A stretch of 64,000 nt of DNA from Catenisphaera adipataccumulans (lineage in GTDB: Bacteria > Bacillota_I > Bacilli_A > Erysipelotrichales > Erysipelotrichaceae). The position numbers and the translations under genes were made by a program. Below the pieces are notes generated by a model. It was not told the DNA's origin and did no database searches. It worked only from the letters and a program-made list of their open reading frames with translations. Shown piece after piece: positions 25,810-36,184 of this stretch; position 1 is the stretch's first letter; each line of letters begins with the position of its first letter. The stretch spans positions 1 through 64,000 of the forward strand of contig NZ_JACHHK010000002.1 in NCBI RefSeq assembly GCF_014202755.1, written 5' to 3'.

Positions 25810-26496
25810 ATGAAAAAAGAAAATTTATCACAGCGTACCGCACAAACACTGCGGTCCTGGATCGATGAAGGACGCTACAAGCCGGGCGATAAACTGCCGA
25901 ATGAAAATGAATTGTCCGACCAGCTGGGTATCAGCCGGACGACCTTGCGGGAAGCGATCCGTGAGCTGGTTTCTGAACAGCGCCTGGAAGCCCGCCGGGG
26001 CAGCGGCACCTATGTGGCCGATCAGCTGGATACGAAAGCGAAGACCTCGATCCCGACTGCCGATATGAAAGTGACCCTGCGCGATTTATATGAGACACGG
26101 ATGATCTTTGAACCGGAAGCGGCCGCACTGGCCTGCCGGCGGGCAACCGATGAAGAAATTCAGGAGATCCTGCGATTGGGCAATGAAGTACAGCGCTGGA
26201 TCATTGATGAGCCGGCAGGAAATCACCGGATCGCATCGGAGAGCGCGTTCCATTCTGCTATCATCAAGGCAAGCCACAATGAATTTTTAAGTCAGTTCAT
26301 GCCGATCATTACGGAAACCATCGAAAAAACATTCGCATTAAAGATCAATTTGGAAATCATTGCCGAAGATGCGTATAAGGACCATATCATGATCATGGAA
26401 TTTTTAAAACAGCGGGATGCAGAAGCGCTCAAAAGTGCCGTGACCATTCATCTGCATCACGCGGTATGGAACGAAAATCTGAATTTCCATGAATAA
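25810..26496 (+). CDS. GntR-family regulator, FadR subfamily (FCD domain)
   Basis: 228 residues. The N-terminal winged helix (1-75) has PGDKLPNENELSDQLGISR, then TTLREAIRELVSEQ and RRGSGTYV. An all-helical FCD ligand domain (90-225) with metal-binding-type His/Asp residues (YETRMIFEPEAA, ESAFHSAIIKASHN, DHIMIMEFL) follows. The start cannot be moved downstream without cutting the DNA-binding domain, yet no ribosome-binding site precedes it. Two operator boxes fitting FadR-type proteins lie in front of the next gene, ilvC, making that gene its likely target. The effector may be a branched-chain keto acid or related metabolite, which is only an inference. Confidence 0.85.
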   Translation: MKKENLSQRTAQTLRSWIDEGRYKPGDKLPNENELSDQLGISRTTLREAIRELVSEQRLEARRGSGTYVADQLDTKAKTSIPTADMKVTLRDLYETRMIFEPEAAALACRRATDEEIQEILRLGNEVQRWIIDEPAGNHRIASESAFHSAIIKASHNEFLSQFMPIITETIEKTFALKINLEIIAEDAYKDHIMIMEFLKQRDAEALKSAVTIHLHHAVWNENLNFHE

Positions 26497-26500
26497 AGTA

Positions 26501-26529
26501 TTGACAATCAGAGGATTTGATTTTACAAT
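26501..26529 (+). promoter_or_regulatory. promoter of ilvC
   Basis: TTGACA (26501-26506) and TACAAT (26524-26529) are 17 bases apart, a near-consensus promoter. The -10 element abuts the first operator box, and the predicted start site lies between the two boxes. Confidence 0.75.
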
Positions 26530-26562
26530 TGTCATACAACAGGTCAGTTAGTTGTATGACAA
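26529..26562 (+). promoter_or_regulatory. two FadR-type operator boxes before ilvC
   Basis: TTGTCATACAA (26529-26539) and TTGTATGACAA (26552-26562) each fit the FadR-subfamily pattern TNGTNNNACNA. Together they form a perfect inverted repeat of 12 bp arms. They cover the ilvC transcription start, so a bound GntR protein would repress it. Confidence 0.7.
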
Positions 26563-26581
26563 CTAAATAAGGAGGAACTGA

Positions 26582-27613
<1,032 letters not shown>

Positions 27614-27629
27614 TTGGACCACATACATA

Positions 27630-27655
27630 AGCGATGCATCTGCATCGCTTTTTTT
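27630..27655 (+). terminator. intrinsic terminator after ilvC
   Basis: A nine-bp perfect stem, AGCGATGCA / TGCATCGCT, with a two-base gap in the loop, is followed by six or more T. Confidence 0.9.
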
Positions 27656-27745
27656 CTGTCGCGATGACTCGTATTTCTTCTGTGCTCATCCTATAATAAA
27701 AGAGAAGAGAGATCCTGATCGAAAAAGAAGGAACGAGGGAAAAAC

Positions 27746-28294
27746 ATGAAATGGAAACAATGGGTGTTGATTTTCAGTCTGTGTTTGGGACTGGCTGGCT
27801 GCGGTACAGCATCGAATACGAGCACGGAAACGGATACTGCCAAGGATAGCGGATCATCTTCGGAAACAAAGTCTGAAAAGAAGACAGATTCGACCTCGGA
27901 AACAAAATCCGAAGATACATCATCGGAAACACAGTCGACAGAGACAGCGGCTCCAACATCGGACAGTCAAACGACCGAAACGTCTGCTGCCATGGATCTG
28001 AATGCTTGTATTGCCGGAGATTTTTCCAGCGTTGCCGGTACCTGGCAGAACGCAGACGGGGATACACTGACATTCAATAATACTGGCTTGGTCTCAGATA
28101 CTTATGATATGACATATACCGGGCCGGACGGAACCTTCAATCTGACGGTCAAGAACGGCATCGGCGGGGCGGGACTGATGATGATCCCGGCCGGAACGCC
28201 GGATCCGGCTGGTACGACGTATACGGAAGACGTCATGTTTGTCGGGCAGGATTTCTCGCCGGGCATGGCCCCTTATTATCGGGTCAGCGAATAA
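27746..28294 (+). CDS. lipoprotein with Ser/Thr-rich linker, function unknown
   Basis: 182 residues. It has a lipoprotein signal with lipobox LAGC (Cys about 20), so the mature protein should be anchored outside the membrane by Lgt. A Ser/Thr/Glu linker with repeated SETKSE units (22-85) follows. A compact C-terminal domain (88-182) begins DLNACIAGDFSSVAGTWQNADGDTL, which resembles the DUF6287-type domain of Firmicute lipoproteins as I recall it. A TATAAT lies near 27692 and GAGGG before the ATG. The role is unknown. Confidence 0.75.
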   Translation: MKWKQWVLIFSLCLGLAGCGTASNTSTETDTAKDSGSSSETKSEKKTDSTSETKSEDTSSETQSTETAAPTSDSQTTETSAAMDLNACIAGDFSSVAGTWQNADGDTLTFNNTGLVSDTYDMTYTGPDGTFNLTVKNGIGGAGLMMIPAGTPDPAGTTYTEDVMFVGQDFSPGMAPYYRVSE

Positions 28295-28300
28295 AAAGAA

Positions 28301-28327
28301 AATGCGGCAAATATTGCCGCATTTTTT
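28301..28327. terminator. bidirectional terminator between lipoprotein gene and pepF
   Basis: A ten-bp perfect stem, AATGCGGCAA / TTGCCGCATT, with a three-base loop is flanked by T runs on both strands. It sits between the two converging genes and reaches the pepF stop codon. Confidence 0.9.
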
Positions 28328-30107
28328 ATTGCTTCCGTACTTCGACAAAGGCATCGATGAGCTGATCAAATTGTTTTAATGCCGCATGGATCGGTCCCGG
28401 GTCTGACATATCCACACCGGCTAGTTTCAGCAGATCGATCGGACTTTGCGTACAGCCGGCAGATAAAAACTGCAGATAGTGGTCGACATCTTCCTGTGTA
28501 CCGTGCAGGATCTTATCGGACAATGCCATGGCCGCACTGAAACCGGTCGCATATTGATAGACATAGAAATCGTAGTAGAAGTGCGGGATCCGTGCCCATT
28601 CATAGTCGATGCCCGGATCAACGATCATATCTTCGCCGTAATAGAATACATTCAGATCGTGATAAATTTGATTCAGCCGTTCGACGGTCAGCGTTTCATG
28701 GTTCGCGCACAATTTCGCACAGTGCAGTTCGAATTCCGCAAACATCGTCTGCCGGTATAAGGTCGTCCGGTATTGTTCCAGGAAATAATTAATATAGTAT
28801 GCCTGCAGTTTCGGATCATCGGTATGTTGACGCAGGTAGGACATCAGTAATGCTTCGTTGCAGGTGGAGGCGACCTCTGCCACAAAGATCGGATACTCCC
28901 GATCCAGCGGTCTTTGGTTCTTGTTGGATAAATACGAATGCATGGCATGGCCCATCTCATGGGCCAGTGTGAATTCACTGTCCAGTGTTCCCGTGTGGTT
29001 CAAGAGCACGTATGGATGTACCCGCATGCCCGATGAATACGCACCGGATTGCTTGCCTTCATTGGGATAGATATCGATCCAGCGGCTGTTCAGTCCGGAT
29101 CCATAAATGGATGCATAGTCGCTGCCATAGACCTGTACCGAAGCGAGGCAGTCTTCCTTGGCTTTCTCAAACGGAACTTGGATATCCACTTCATCGACCA
29201 TCGGCACATAGAGATCCCACATATGCAGCTGTTCTTTCCCTAATTCCTTTTTGCGTACTTTCATGTACTTATGAAGGATGCCGATGTCTTCATGGACGGC
29301 TTCGATCAAGTTCATATAGACGGAAACCGGAACATTGACCTGATCCAGCGAAGCAGCCAACGCGGTGTTGTAGTGACGGACCTGGGCATTGTATTTCAGC
29401 TGTTTCATCTGTCCGTCCAGCAGGGAGGCATAGGTATTGCCCAGCTTCCGATACGTTCCGTATAAGCTGTTAAACGCATTCTTGCGCAGTGTTTCATCCT
29501 GCTGCTCCAATAACTGGATATACGATGCGCTGTTGACCGCATGGGCCTCGCCTTCCTTGTCTGCGGCATCCGGGAAATACATATTGGTATTGTTTAAAAT
29601 ATTGAAGGTCTGTGCTGAGGCGTTCATGGCTTCCTGACCGGCAGAAAGCAAGGCTTCTTCTTTTTCACTTAACGTGTGCGGTTTCAGACGACGGATCTCT
29701 GTCAGATAACGGTGATATGGCCGCAAGGAACGTTTTTTCAGCAGATCTGAAAAATCTTTTTCCGCAATTTCCATGATCTGTACATCGAAAAATGATTGTT
29801 CCGTGGAAACCTGTACGGCAGCCGCCATTGCTTTGCCGACCATCTTTTGTCCTTCGGGATTTGCCGCATCTTGATCGGCATATAAATTGGCATAGTCGTA
29901 GGTGTCGTTGATGAGATCGCTCAGTTGTTCTGCCATTTCTAAATATTCCCGTAAGGCGTTCCCGTCCGACAGCCGGCCGGAATAGGTCTTCATGCGGGCG
30001 GATAATTCAATTTCTTGGTGCAGGGCTGTTTCCCAGGCTTCATGATCCGGAAAAATGTCTTCCAGCTTCCAAGTATCTGCTATGTTTTGTTCATTTCTAT
30101 GAATCAT
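28326..30107 (-). CDS. pepF: oligoendopeptidase F (M3B metallopeptidase)
   Basis: A cytosolic zinc peptidase of 593 residues that degrades oligopeptides of about 7-17 residues. The zinc site is HEMGHAMHSYLS near 385, with the downstream Glu in FVAEVASTCNEALL near 410. The N-terminal helical half (ADTWKLEDIFPDHEAWE) is typical. AAAGGAAG precedes the minus-strand ATG. It is monocistronic and shares a terminator with the lipoprotein gene. Confidence 0.95.
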   Translation of the reverse strand: MIHRNEQNIADTWKLEDIFPDHEAWETALHQEIELSARMKTYSGRLSDGNALREYLEMAEQLSDLINDTYDYANLYADQDAANPEGQKMVGKAMAAAVQVSTEQSFFDVQIMEIAEKDFSDLLKKRSLRPYHRYLTEIRRLKPHTLSEKEEALLSAGQEAMNASAQTFNILNNTNMYFPDAADKEGEAHAVNSASYIQLLEQQDETLRKNAFNSLYGTYRKLGNTYASLLDGQMKQLKYNAQVRHYNTALAASLDQVNVPVSVYMNLIEAVHEDIGILHKYMKVRKKELGKEQLHMWDLYVPMVDEVDIQVPFEKAKEDCLASVQVYGSDYASIYGSGLNSRWIDIYPNEGKQSGAYSSGMRVHPYVLLNHTGTLDSEFTLAHEMGHAMHSYLSNKNQRPLDREYPIFVAEVASTCNEALLMSYLRQHTDDPKLQAYYINYFLEQYRTTLYRQTMFAEFELHCAKLCANHETLTVERLNQIYHDLNVFYYGEDMIVDPGIDYEWARIPHFYYDFYVYQYATGFSAAMALSDKILHGTQEDVDHYLQFLSAGCTQSPIDLLKLAGVDMSDPGPIHAALKQFDQLIDAFVEVRKQ

Positions 30108-30300
30108 CTTTTCACTTCCTTTGAGCTTATTGTACTTGATATCGCAGAAAATAGAAAACAGGAAGCAGGATTAAAAGTTAAGTCAGGGTGAAACTTAGAC
30201 GCTATAGGTCCTTGAAATGAAAAAAATAGCATAAAAAGTGACAAATTTTCTTTAATTTGTATAACGTTTATGGCTTTCATGTGATAAAATATTTATAATT

Positions 30301-30318
30301 TATGACTGGTATGTCATA
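30301..30318 (+). promoter_or_regulatory. short inverted repeat before the ATPase gene
   Basis: TATGAC (30301-30306) and GTCATA (30313-30318) lie just after a TATAAT (30294-30299) and before AGGGAGGG. It could be an operator overlapping the start site. No good -35 element was seen. Confidence 0.3.
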
Positions 30319-30333
30319 AAATAGGGAGGGCTT

Positions 30334-31665
30334 ATGCAGAGCTTAGAGTTGAAAAAGCGCGATTTGTATTTGAATCGGCTGATCGATCAACAAGATAACG
30401 GTAAATTAAAGATAATTACCGGTCTGCGTGGCGTCGGAAAATCAAGTTTATTGTTTTTGATGGAAAAACATCTGCGCGCCCGCGGAAAATCGGTTGATCA
30501 AATTGTTTATATCAATTTTCAGCCGCTTCAGCGGATCCTTAAAACTCCGGAAAAATTAAAGGAGAAACTTTCGGAATTGGCGCCGAAAGAGGGTCATTAT
30601 TACATGTTTCTTGATGAAATTCAGATCATGAACGGTTGGCAGGACGTTGTGAATGAATGGATGAAGACACAGGATGTGGATATGTACATCTGCGGATCGA
30701 ACCGCAGTATCTTATCCGAAGAACTGGACGCGATCAAGGAAGATAACTATGCACAGATTGTCATGCTTCCGCTTTCTTTGCCGGAATTTATAGAATTCAA
30801 CGGTTTTATGAAAGTCGAAGTAACACAGTCATTATTGGACAAGCAGCAACACCCGATGTATCGTTCATCGATCAACGACCGGATCTATACACTGGAAGAA
30901 GTATACGATCTTTACATCAAATACGGCGGGCTGCCGATCTTGTTCTATGTGGGATTGGAAATGGACCGTGCGCGGATCGCTGTCGACGGTGCATACTGCT
31001 CGATCGTTTATCACGATATTTTGGAAGTGCAGAAATCCAGCGGACAGCGCCTGATCACGGATCCGATCTTGCTTCGTGAGATCATTGCGGTATTGACGGA
31101 GGATATTGGTCAGGTGGTTTCCTATACATCGGTCGGCAAACAGCTGATCCGCGAAGGATTCCTGAACGCGGGCAAGCGCAAAAGCGCACCGGCACCGCGG
31201 ACGATCGAAGCTTATATCCTGGCTTTGTGTGATGCGTTCTTCTTCTATCAGGTCCCGCGCTATGATATGAAAAATGAAACATTCCTGCAGACGTTGGATA
31301 AATACTTCCTGATCGATGTCTGCTTCCGGAATTATCTGTTCGGCATGTCAAACGATGTCAATCGTCAGACTGTTTTGATCAATAAGATCTATTTTGAATT
31401 CATTCGTCGGCAGTATGATGTCTGCGTCGGCAAGAACGGCATGCAGAATATTCATTTTATTGCTAAGAAGAACAACGAGACATTGTATGTCATGGTCGAA
31501 GATGAGATCAATGAGCGTAATATCCAGAAGAAGACCGCCGTGCTGCGCCGTCTGGACCGGGATGACCGAAAGGTCATCATTGCCTGGAAATGCAAACCGC
31601 AGATGACCAAGAGCGGCATACAGATCGTCAATGCGATGGATTTCCTCATGGAACAAGCGTTGTAG
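30334..31665 (+). CDS. AAA+ ATPase with C-terminal DUF4143-type domain
   Basis: 443 residues. An AAA_14 domain (1-200) has Walker A GLRGVGKSS near 30 and a Walker B-like YYMFLDEIQIMNGWQ near 92. The C-terminal DUF4143 region (230-440) has TSVGKQLIREG, TIEAYILALCDAFFFY and DKYFLIDVCFRNYLFG. Proteins of this type are common and scattered in Firmicutes and archaea; their role is unsettled. The start has AGGGAGGG. A terminator follows directly, so it is monocistronic. Confidence 0.85.
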   Translation: MQSLELKKRDLYLNRLIDQQDNGKLKIITGLRGVGKSSLLFLMEKHLRARGKSVDQIVYINFQPLQRILKTPEKLKEKLSELAPKEGHYYMFLDEIQIMNGWQDVVNEWMKTQDVDMYICGSNRSILSEELDAIKEDNYAQIVMLPLSLPEFIEFNGFMKVEVTQSLLDKQQHPMYRSSINDRIYTLEEVYDLYIKYGGLPILFYVGLEMDRARIAVDGAYCSIVYHDILEVQKSSGQRLITDPILLREIIAVLTEDIGQVVSYTSVGKQLIREGFLNAGKRKSAPAPRTIEAYILALCDAFFFYQVPRYDMKNETFLQTLDKYFLIDVCFRNYLFGMSNDVNRQTVLINKIYFEFIRRQYDVCVGKNGMQNIHFIAKKNNETLYVMVEDEINERNIQKKTAVLRRLDRDDRKVIIAWKCKPQMTKSGIQIVNAMDFLMEQAL

Positions 31666-31670
31666 AAACG

Positions 31671-31692
31671 AAAGCTCCGAAAAGGAGCTTTT
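31671..31692 (+). terminator. intrinsic terminator after the ATPase gene
   Basis: The stem AAAGCTCC / GGAGCTTT with a five-base loop is followed by a short T run. Confidence 0.75.
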
Positions 31693-31825
31693 ATATGTTT
31701 ATTAAAAACATATAAATATAAAAAATAAAATATATTTGTTATAAAAATAAAATATAAGTCATATAGGTGTCAAAAAATGTAATAATATATTATGATAAAT
31801 GCAAAGAAAGAGGGGAGGTGAAGAA

Positions 31826-33820
31826 ATGCAACAATACTATAAGAAACCGTTTACTATATTAGCTGTTTTCTTGGGCGTATTTTTTTGTTTGTGGCTTGCG
31901 CAGACATCCATACAGGCAGAAGAAACAGATAGCGTTCAGGAAGTGACGAGCACTGTGGAAACATCTGTGCAATCAACAGAAACGGATACTGTTCAGGAAG
32001 AAACGAGTACTACAGAGACTTCCTCGCAAACAGAAGAAACCGATCCGGTCCAGGAAGAAGCAGGGACCGTGGAAGAAGACGGTACACTGGTCATCGATGA
32101 AAATAATACCGATAAATCCAAGACAGCAACGGATCTTGATGAAAACAAAGAAACCGAAGTGACCTTGGAAATACCTTCTGGCGAAACGTATCGTGCCGAT
32201 GTCGTACTGGTCATGGATAAAAGCGCATATTCTGATGTCGATAACATCGAAGCCCAATCCAAAGCTTTGCTTGATAGTTTTATGGCGAAAGTCGAAACGG
32301 GCAATTATTCGATCAATTTAGGCGTTGTGGTATTTGACGGCTGGGCACACGATGCGTATTCTCTGTCACAGGGCCTGGGTGATGTCGTTACTGGTCTGGT
32401 CAATGTAAATGCAGACACATACGACAGTTTACTGGAAGCGATCATGTATAAATTTAATAGCGACTCAGAGTATTACATAGGCGGAAGCAATACCGAGACA
32501 GCCGTCCGTCTGGCCAACCGTATGCTGGCGGCCGATACCCAGACACCGGACCAAAATAAAAATCTGATTTTGCTGTCCGATTTTGAATCATATATTTATT
32601 CCGGACCGATCACGATCAACGGCCAAACTTATGAGATGGCACCTGTCAGCAAGAACAATGGCCACTATACTTTGGCCAGTTTGGAGTTTGGTTCAAGTTA
32701 CAGCAGCTGGGCCGATCTGCTTAGTGATTGGCAGTCCGGAGCGATCCAGAGCCGTGATGATTTCAACACCAACTGTTTTATGCGTTGGGGAAATGAAGGA
32801 GCGTCGTGGAGCAATTTTTGGAACAATATTTATCCAGGCGGTATGCCGGCAGAGCTGGCGGGTATTACCGAAAGTTATTTTCAGTATTTGATGGATACTG
32901 AATGGGCCATTACACAGACCGCCGGGGACAACTATGTGAACGGCAACGACATTTCGCTGCTCATGACCTATGAAGCATTGAAAGAAAGCTATGAACGCGG
33001 ATATAAAATTATGGCGTTCTCGACAAGTCATGACGGAACGGACGGCGAGAATTACAACTGGAATCAATATCTTAGGAATAAGCCGATGGATTTCCTTGAA
33101 CAGATCCAGAACGATTTTAACGCACATATTTACGGCCGTACTTCGACCGATTCGGATATCGACAACTGGGGAACGACCATAGGTGAAAGTTTCGACGACA
33201 TCAACTACAATATCGAATATTTATTCGAAGAAGCAGAACTGACCGACTATATCGGAGACGACTTTGATTTGGTCGAAACAGCTGGTACCTGCCCGTTCAC
33301 GCTGAAGATCGGCAGTCAGACGCTGACACCAATATCACTTGGCAGCGATGTCTGGGCATTCGGCAGTCTGATCGAAAAAGACGGCGAACAGATGTATCAA
33401 TACGTACTGACCTATGACCGTTCAGAAGAAATGTTCGTGCTGCAGATCAATGTCCCAGTAAAAGTGTCGGATCCGCTGCGCCTGTCCTATCGGCTGCTGC
33501 TGACGGCAGACGAGACCGGAGACTATCCGACCAATAAATTAGCTTCATTGAAATATACGACAGAATGGAACGAATCATTCCGTGAATATTTTGAAGTACC
33601 ATACGTACACTACGAAAAAGAAGTACCGCAGGAAGAAGAAACAACACCATTGAACGATGAATCAGAATCACAGCCGGCTGAAAAAGCTGTGCAGACGGCA
33701 GCAGCCGTTTCTCAGCAGAAAAGCGGTGTACAGACTTCCGTAAATGGATTTACGGCTTTTTGGATGATCATCGCACTGGCAGCCTTCGGCGGTATCGTAT
33801 GTATGAAAAAAGAAAGATAA
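31826..33820 (+). CDS. wall-anchored surface protein with VWA-like domain
   Basis: 664 residues. I start at 31826 because GGGGAGGTG lies upstream; an earlier in-frame ATG (31799) has none. It has a signal peptide (1-31, ending IQAEE) and three imperfect 19-residue repeats beginning ETDxVQEE (31-90). A von Willebrand A-like domain (about 120-450) has VVLVMDKSAYS near 125 and NLILLSDFES near 245. The metal-site motif DxSxS reads DKSAY, so one Ser is Tyr. A beta-rich part (460-610) follows. The C-terminus is SGVQTS, a hydrophobic segment and MKKER, a variant of the VQTGT sorting signal in the other surface proteins here. Probably an adhesin. Confidence 0.75.
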   Translation: MQQYYKKPFTILAVFLGVFFCLWLAQTSIQAEETDSVQEVTSTVETSVQSTETDTVQEETSTTETSSQTEETDPVQEEAGTVEEDGTLVIDENNTDKSKTATDLDENKETEVTLEIPSGETYRADVVLVMDKSAYSDVDNIEAQSKALLDSFMAKVETGNYSINLGVVVFDGWAHDAYSLSQGLGDVVTGLVNVNADTYDSLLEAIMYKFNSDSEYYIGGSNTETAVRLANRMLAADTQTPDQNKNLILLSDFESYIYSGPITINGQTYEMAPVSKNNGHYTLASLEFGSSYSSWADLLSDWQSGAIQSRDDFNTNCFMRWGNEGASWSNFWNNIYPGGMPAELAGITESYFQYLMDTEWAITQTAGDNYVNGNDISLLMTYEALKESYERGYKIMAFSTSHDGTDGENYNWNQYLRNKPMDFLEQIQNDFNAHIYGRTSTDSDIDNWGTTIGESFDDINYNIEYLFEEAELTDYIGDDFDLVETAGTCPFTLKIGSQTLTPISLGSDVWAFGSLIEKDGEQMYQYVLTYDRSEEMFVLQINVPVKVSDPLRLSYRLLLTADETGDYPTNKLASLKYTTEWNESFREYFEVPYVHYEKEVPQEEETTPLNDESESQPAEKAVQTAAAVSQQKSGVQTSVNGFTAFWMIIALAAFGGIVCMKKER

Positions 33821-33829
33821 AAACCTTTG

Positions 33830-33857
33830 CGCATCGGCAGAAAGCCGATGCGTTTTT
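33830..33857 (+). terminator. intrinsic terminator after the VWA-like protein gene
   Basis: A nine-bp perfect stem, CGCATCGGC / GCCGATGCG, with an AGAAA loop is followed by five T. Confidence 0.9.
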
Positions 33858-33860
33858 ATG

Positions 33861-33869
33861 TGCTATAAT
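33861..33869 (+). promoter_or_regulatory. extended -10 promoter of ruvAB-fau
   Basis: TGCTATAAT is a perfect extended -10 element, 29 bases before the ruvA ATG and just after the upstream terminator. Confidence 0.6.
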
Positions 33870-33897
33870 TGGTTCGTACGTATATAGGAGTGAGATC

Positions 33898-34467
33898 ATG
33901 ATTGCGTTTTTAGAAGGAATCGTTCGTCTGATCCGGGAGAAATCCATTGTGTTGGATGTCAATGGGGTCGGTTATGAAATTTACATGAGCGATGCGCAGA
34001 CCCGGAAACAAGGCGATGAACTATTTGTGTATACTTATGAGCACGTTCGGGAAGATGCGATTCTTTTATATGGATTTACAAAAGAAGAGGACTACGAAGT
34101 CTTTATGCGCTTGATCGATGTCAAAGGCATCGGCCCGCGTTCGGCACAGAATATTCTGGCTGTCTGTCCAGGCCGACAGCTGATCGAAGCGATCGAGAAC
34201 GATGATATCAAGCGGTTAAAATCATTGCCTGGTATCGGCGCGAAAACAGCCGGCCAGATCGTATTGGATCTGAAAGGTAAATTTGTTTCCGTTGATGCAC
34301 AGGAGAAGAAAATCGATAATCCGGTCTGGGATGAAACTGAGGAGGCATTGCTTTCTTTGGGCTATAAATCTTCCCAGCTTGGCGCTATCCGTAAGGAACT
34401 GGCACCGCGTACGGATCTAAGCACGCCGGAAATGGTACAGATGGCTTTGCGCCAGCTGGCAAAATAG
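33898..34467 (+). CDS. ruvA: Holliday junction DNA helicase subunit RuvA
   Basis: 189 residues, beginning MIAFLEGIV with TAGGAG upstream; longer readings run back through the terminator and are rejected. RuvA binds four-way junctions as a tetramer and loads RuvB. It has the N-terminal OB-fold (DVNGVGYEIYMSD), two helix-hairpin-helix motifs (IDVKGIGPRSAQNIL, LPGIGAKTAGQIVLDLKGK) and the C-terminal RuvB-binding domain (EEALLSLGYKSS). It is followed by ruvB and fau in one unit. Confidence 0.96.
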   Translation: MIAFLEGIVRLIREKSIVLDVNGVGYEIYMSDAQTRKQGDELFVYTYEHVREDAILLYGFTKEEDYEVFMRLIDVKGIGPRSAQNILAVCPGRQLIEAIENDDIKRLKSLPGIGAKTAGQIVLDLKGKFVSVDAQEKKIDNPVWDETEEALLSLGYKSSQLGAIRKELAPRTDLSTPEMVQMALRQLAK

Positions 34468-34482
34468 AAATGAGGGAATACA

Positions 34483-35490
34483 TTGGACGACAGAACAATG
34501 GACGCAAATGCGCAGGAAAATGATCGTTTGGAAATGACCCTGCGCCCATATACATTGGATGAATACATCGGTCAGGAAACGCTGAAGGAGAATCTGCGCG
34601 TTTTTATCAACGCAGCCAAGCAGCGCAGTGAAGCTTTGGACCATGTCCTGCTGTATGGCCCGCCGGGCTTAGGAAAAACGACATTGGCGTATATTTTGGC
34701 GCATGAAATGGGCGGTAATCTGAAAACGACGAGCGGCCCTTCTATTGAGAAGAGCGGCGATCTGGCTTCGATCCTTTCGACCTTGGAGCCGGGCGATGTG
34801 CTCTTTATCGATGAGATCCACCGTCTGCCGAAACAAGTAGAGGAAGTGCTCTATCCGGCGATGGAAGATTATTGTTTGGATATCGTTGTCGGCAAAGACC
34901 GTGCTACGACCCATAGTATCCGCCTGGACCTGCCGCCATTTACCTTGGTGGGAGCGACGACCCGGGCAGGAGATCTAAGCGCGCCGCTGCGCGATCGTTT
35001 CGGCATCGTTTCGCAGCTGGAATATTATCAGCTGCCTGAACTGGAACAAATCGTTGCCCGTACTGCGCGCGTCATGGATACGGATATCGAACCGGATGCG
35101 ATCGCAGAGATCGCCCGCCGTTCCCGCGGCACGCCGCGTATTGCGAATCGCTTGTTCCGGCGTGTGCGTGATTTTGCGGACGTGTACAACGAAGGGCTGA
35201 TTTCTCAGGATGTTGCCAAGGACGCTTTGGACCGCCTGCAAGTGGATTCACTTGGACTGGATCATGTCGATCACAAATATCTGCGCGGTATCATTGAACG
35301 ATTCAAGGGCGGACCGGTCGGCCTGGAAGCCATTGCTTCAAGCATCGGCGAGGAACCAGGCACGATCGAGGATGTCTACGAGCCCTATCTGCTGCAGATC
35401 GGCTTTATCAACCGCACCCCGCGCGGCCGGATCGTTACGGCCAAAGCATATGATCATTTGAAGGTTCCGTATCAGAAGAATCTGTTTTGA
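34483..35490 (+). CDS. ruvB: Holliday junction branch-migration ATPase RuvB
   Basis: 335 residues. The start is a TTG (34483) five bases after GAGGGA; an ATG at 34498 is a less likely alternative. RuvB is the hexameric AAA+ motor. It has Walker [13 protein letters not shown] near 59, the Walker B region FIDEIHRLP near 107, [18 protein letters not shown] near 151, the Arg-finger region [12 protein letters not shown] near 210 and a C-terminal winged helix ([17 protein letters not shown]). The stop overlaps the TTG of fau. Confidence 0.96.
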   Translation: MDDRTMDANAQENDRLEMTLRPYTLDEYIGQETLKENLRVFINAAKQRSEALDHVLLYGPPGLGKTTLAYILAHEMGGNLKTTSGPSIEKSGDLASILSTLEPGDVLFIDEIHRLPKQVEEVLYPAMEDYCLDIVVGKDRATTHSIRLDLPPFTLVGATTRAGDLSAPLRDRFGIVSQLEYYQLPELEQIVARTARVMDTDIEPDAIAEIARRSRGTPRIANRLFRRVRDFADVYNEGLISQDVAKDALDRLQVDSLGLDHVDHKYLRGIIERFKGGPVGLEAIASSIGEEPGTIEDVYEPYLLQIGFINRTPRGRIVTAKAYDHLKVPYQKNLF

Positions 35491-36026
35491 TAGAGAAACG
35501 TACACTGCGCCGGCAGCTGCCAATATTGAATGAAACGTATTGCCTGGAAGCCGACCGTCGGATGACGGCACAAATTCTGGCTTCGGATTGGTTTCAGGAA
35601 GCTCGTTCGATTTTTGTCTATGTCAATATGGATCTGGAACCTTCAACGAGAACGATCATCGAAACGGCTTGGCAGAATAAAAAAGTCTTTGTGCCCAAAT
35701 GCATCTCCAAAAATGAAATGATCGCGGTGCAGATTCGTTCTTGGAACGATCTGCAGGAAGGCACCATGCATATCCTCGAACCGATTCATGATGAACCGAG
35801 CGACGTCGATTTCGATCTTGGTTTGATTCCGTGCGTGGCGGCAGGTACACATGGTCAGCGTCTGGGACACGGAGCCGGGTATTATGACCGCTTTCTGCAG
35901 GGAAAACACATGAAAAAGCTCTGCCTGTGTTACGAAAAGCGGATCTGTGATGAGATCGAAATGGATGCGCACGACGTATACATGGATGCGGTCGTTACAG
36001 AGAAGAATTGGTATTATTTTCAATAA
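35487..36026 (+). CDS. fau: 5-formyltetrahydrofolate cyclo-ligase
   Basis: 179 residues; it recycles 5-formyl-THF to 5,10-methenyl-THF with ATP. The N-terminal basic motif EKRTLRRQ and the C-terminal [18 protein letters not shown] near 130 are diagnostic. It starts with a TTG that overlaps the ruvB stop (TTGA), showing tight coupling. It supplies the folate pool also drawn on by PurN, PurH and Fhs. Confidence 0.9.
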   Translation: MIEKRTLRRQLPILNETYCLEADRRMTAQILASDWFQEARSIFVYVNMDLEPSTRTIIETAWQNKKVFVPKCISKNEMIAVQIRSWNDLQEGTMHILEPIHDEPSDVDFDLGLIPCVAAGTHGQRLGHGAGYYDRFLQGKHMKKLCLCYEKRICDEIEMDAHDVYMDAVVTEKNWYYFQ

Positions 36027-36030
36027 AAAT

Positions 36031-36065
36031 GACCTATGAGCGTATAGCTCATGAGTCTTTTTTTT
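36031..36065 (+). terminator. intrinsic terminator after fau
   Basis: An 11-position stem, GACCTATGAGC against GCTCATGAGTC with one mismatch, is followed by eight T. Confidence 0.85.
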
Positions 36066-36148
36066 ATCGAAATAAAAAATGATTTGAATGGTGATGAAAC
36101 ATACGATTTATAGAAGAGAATGATAGATCCATAAACTTTTAAAGCATG

Positions 36149-36172
36149 AAAAAAGAGGGCGGCTGCCCTCTT
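36149..36172 (-). terminator. intrinsic terminator of the CAP/coiled-coil gene
   Basis: The stem AAGAGGGC / GCCCTCTT has a four-base loop with six T on the minus strand, just after the stop codon at 36185. Confidence 0.9.
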
Positions 36173-36184
36173 CTTATAGAAGAA

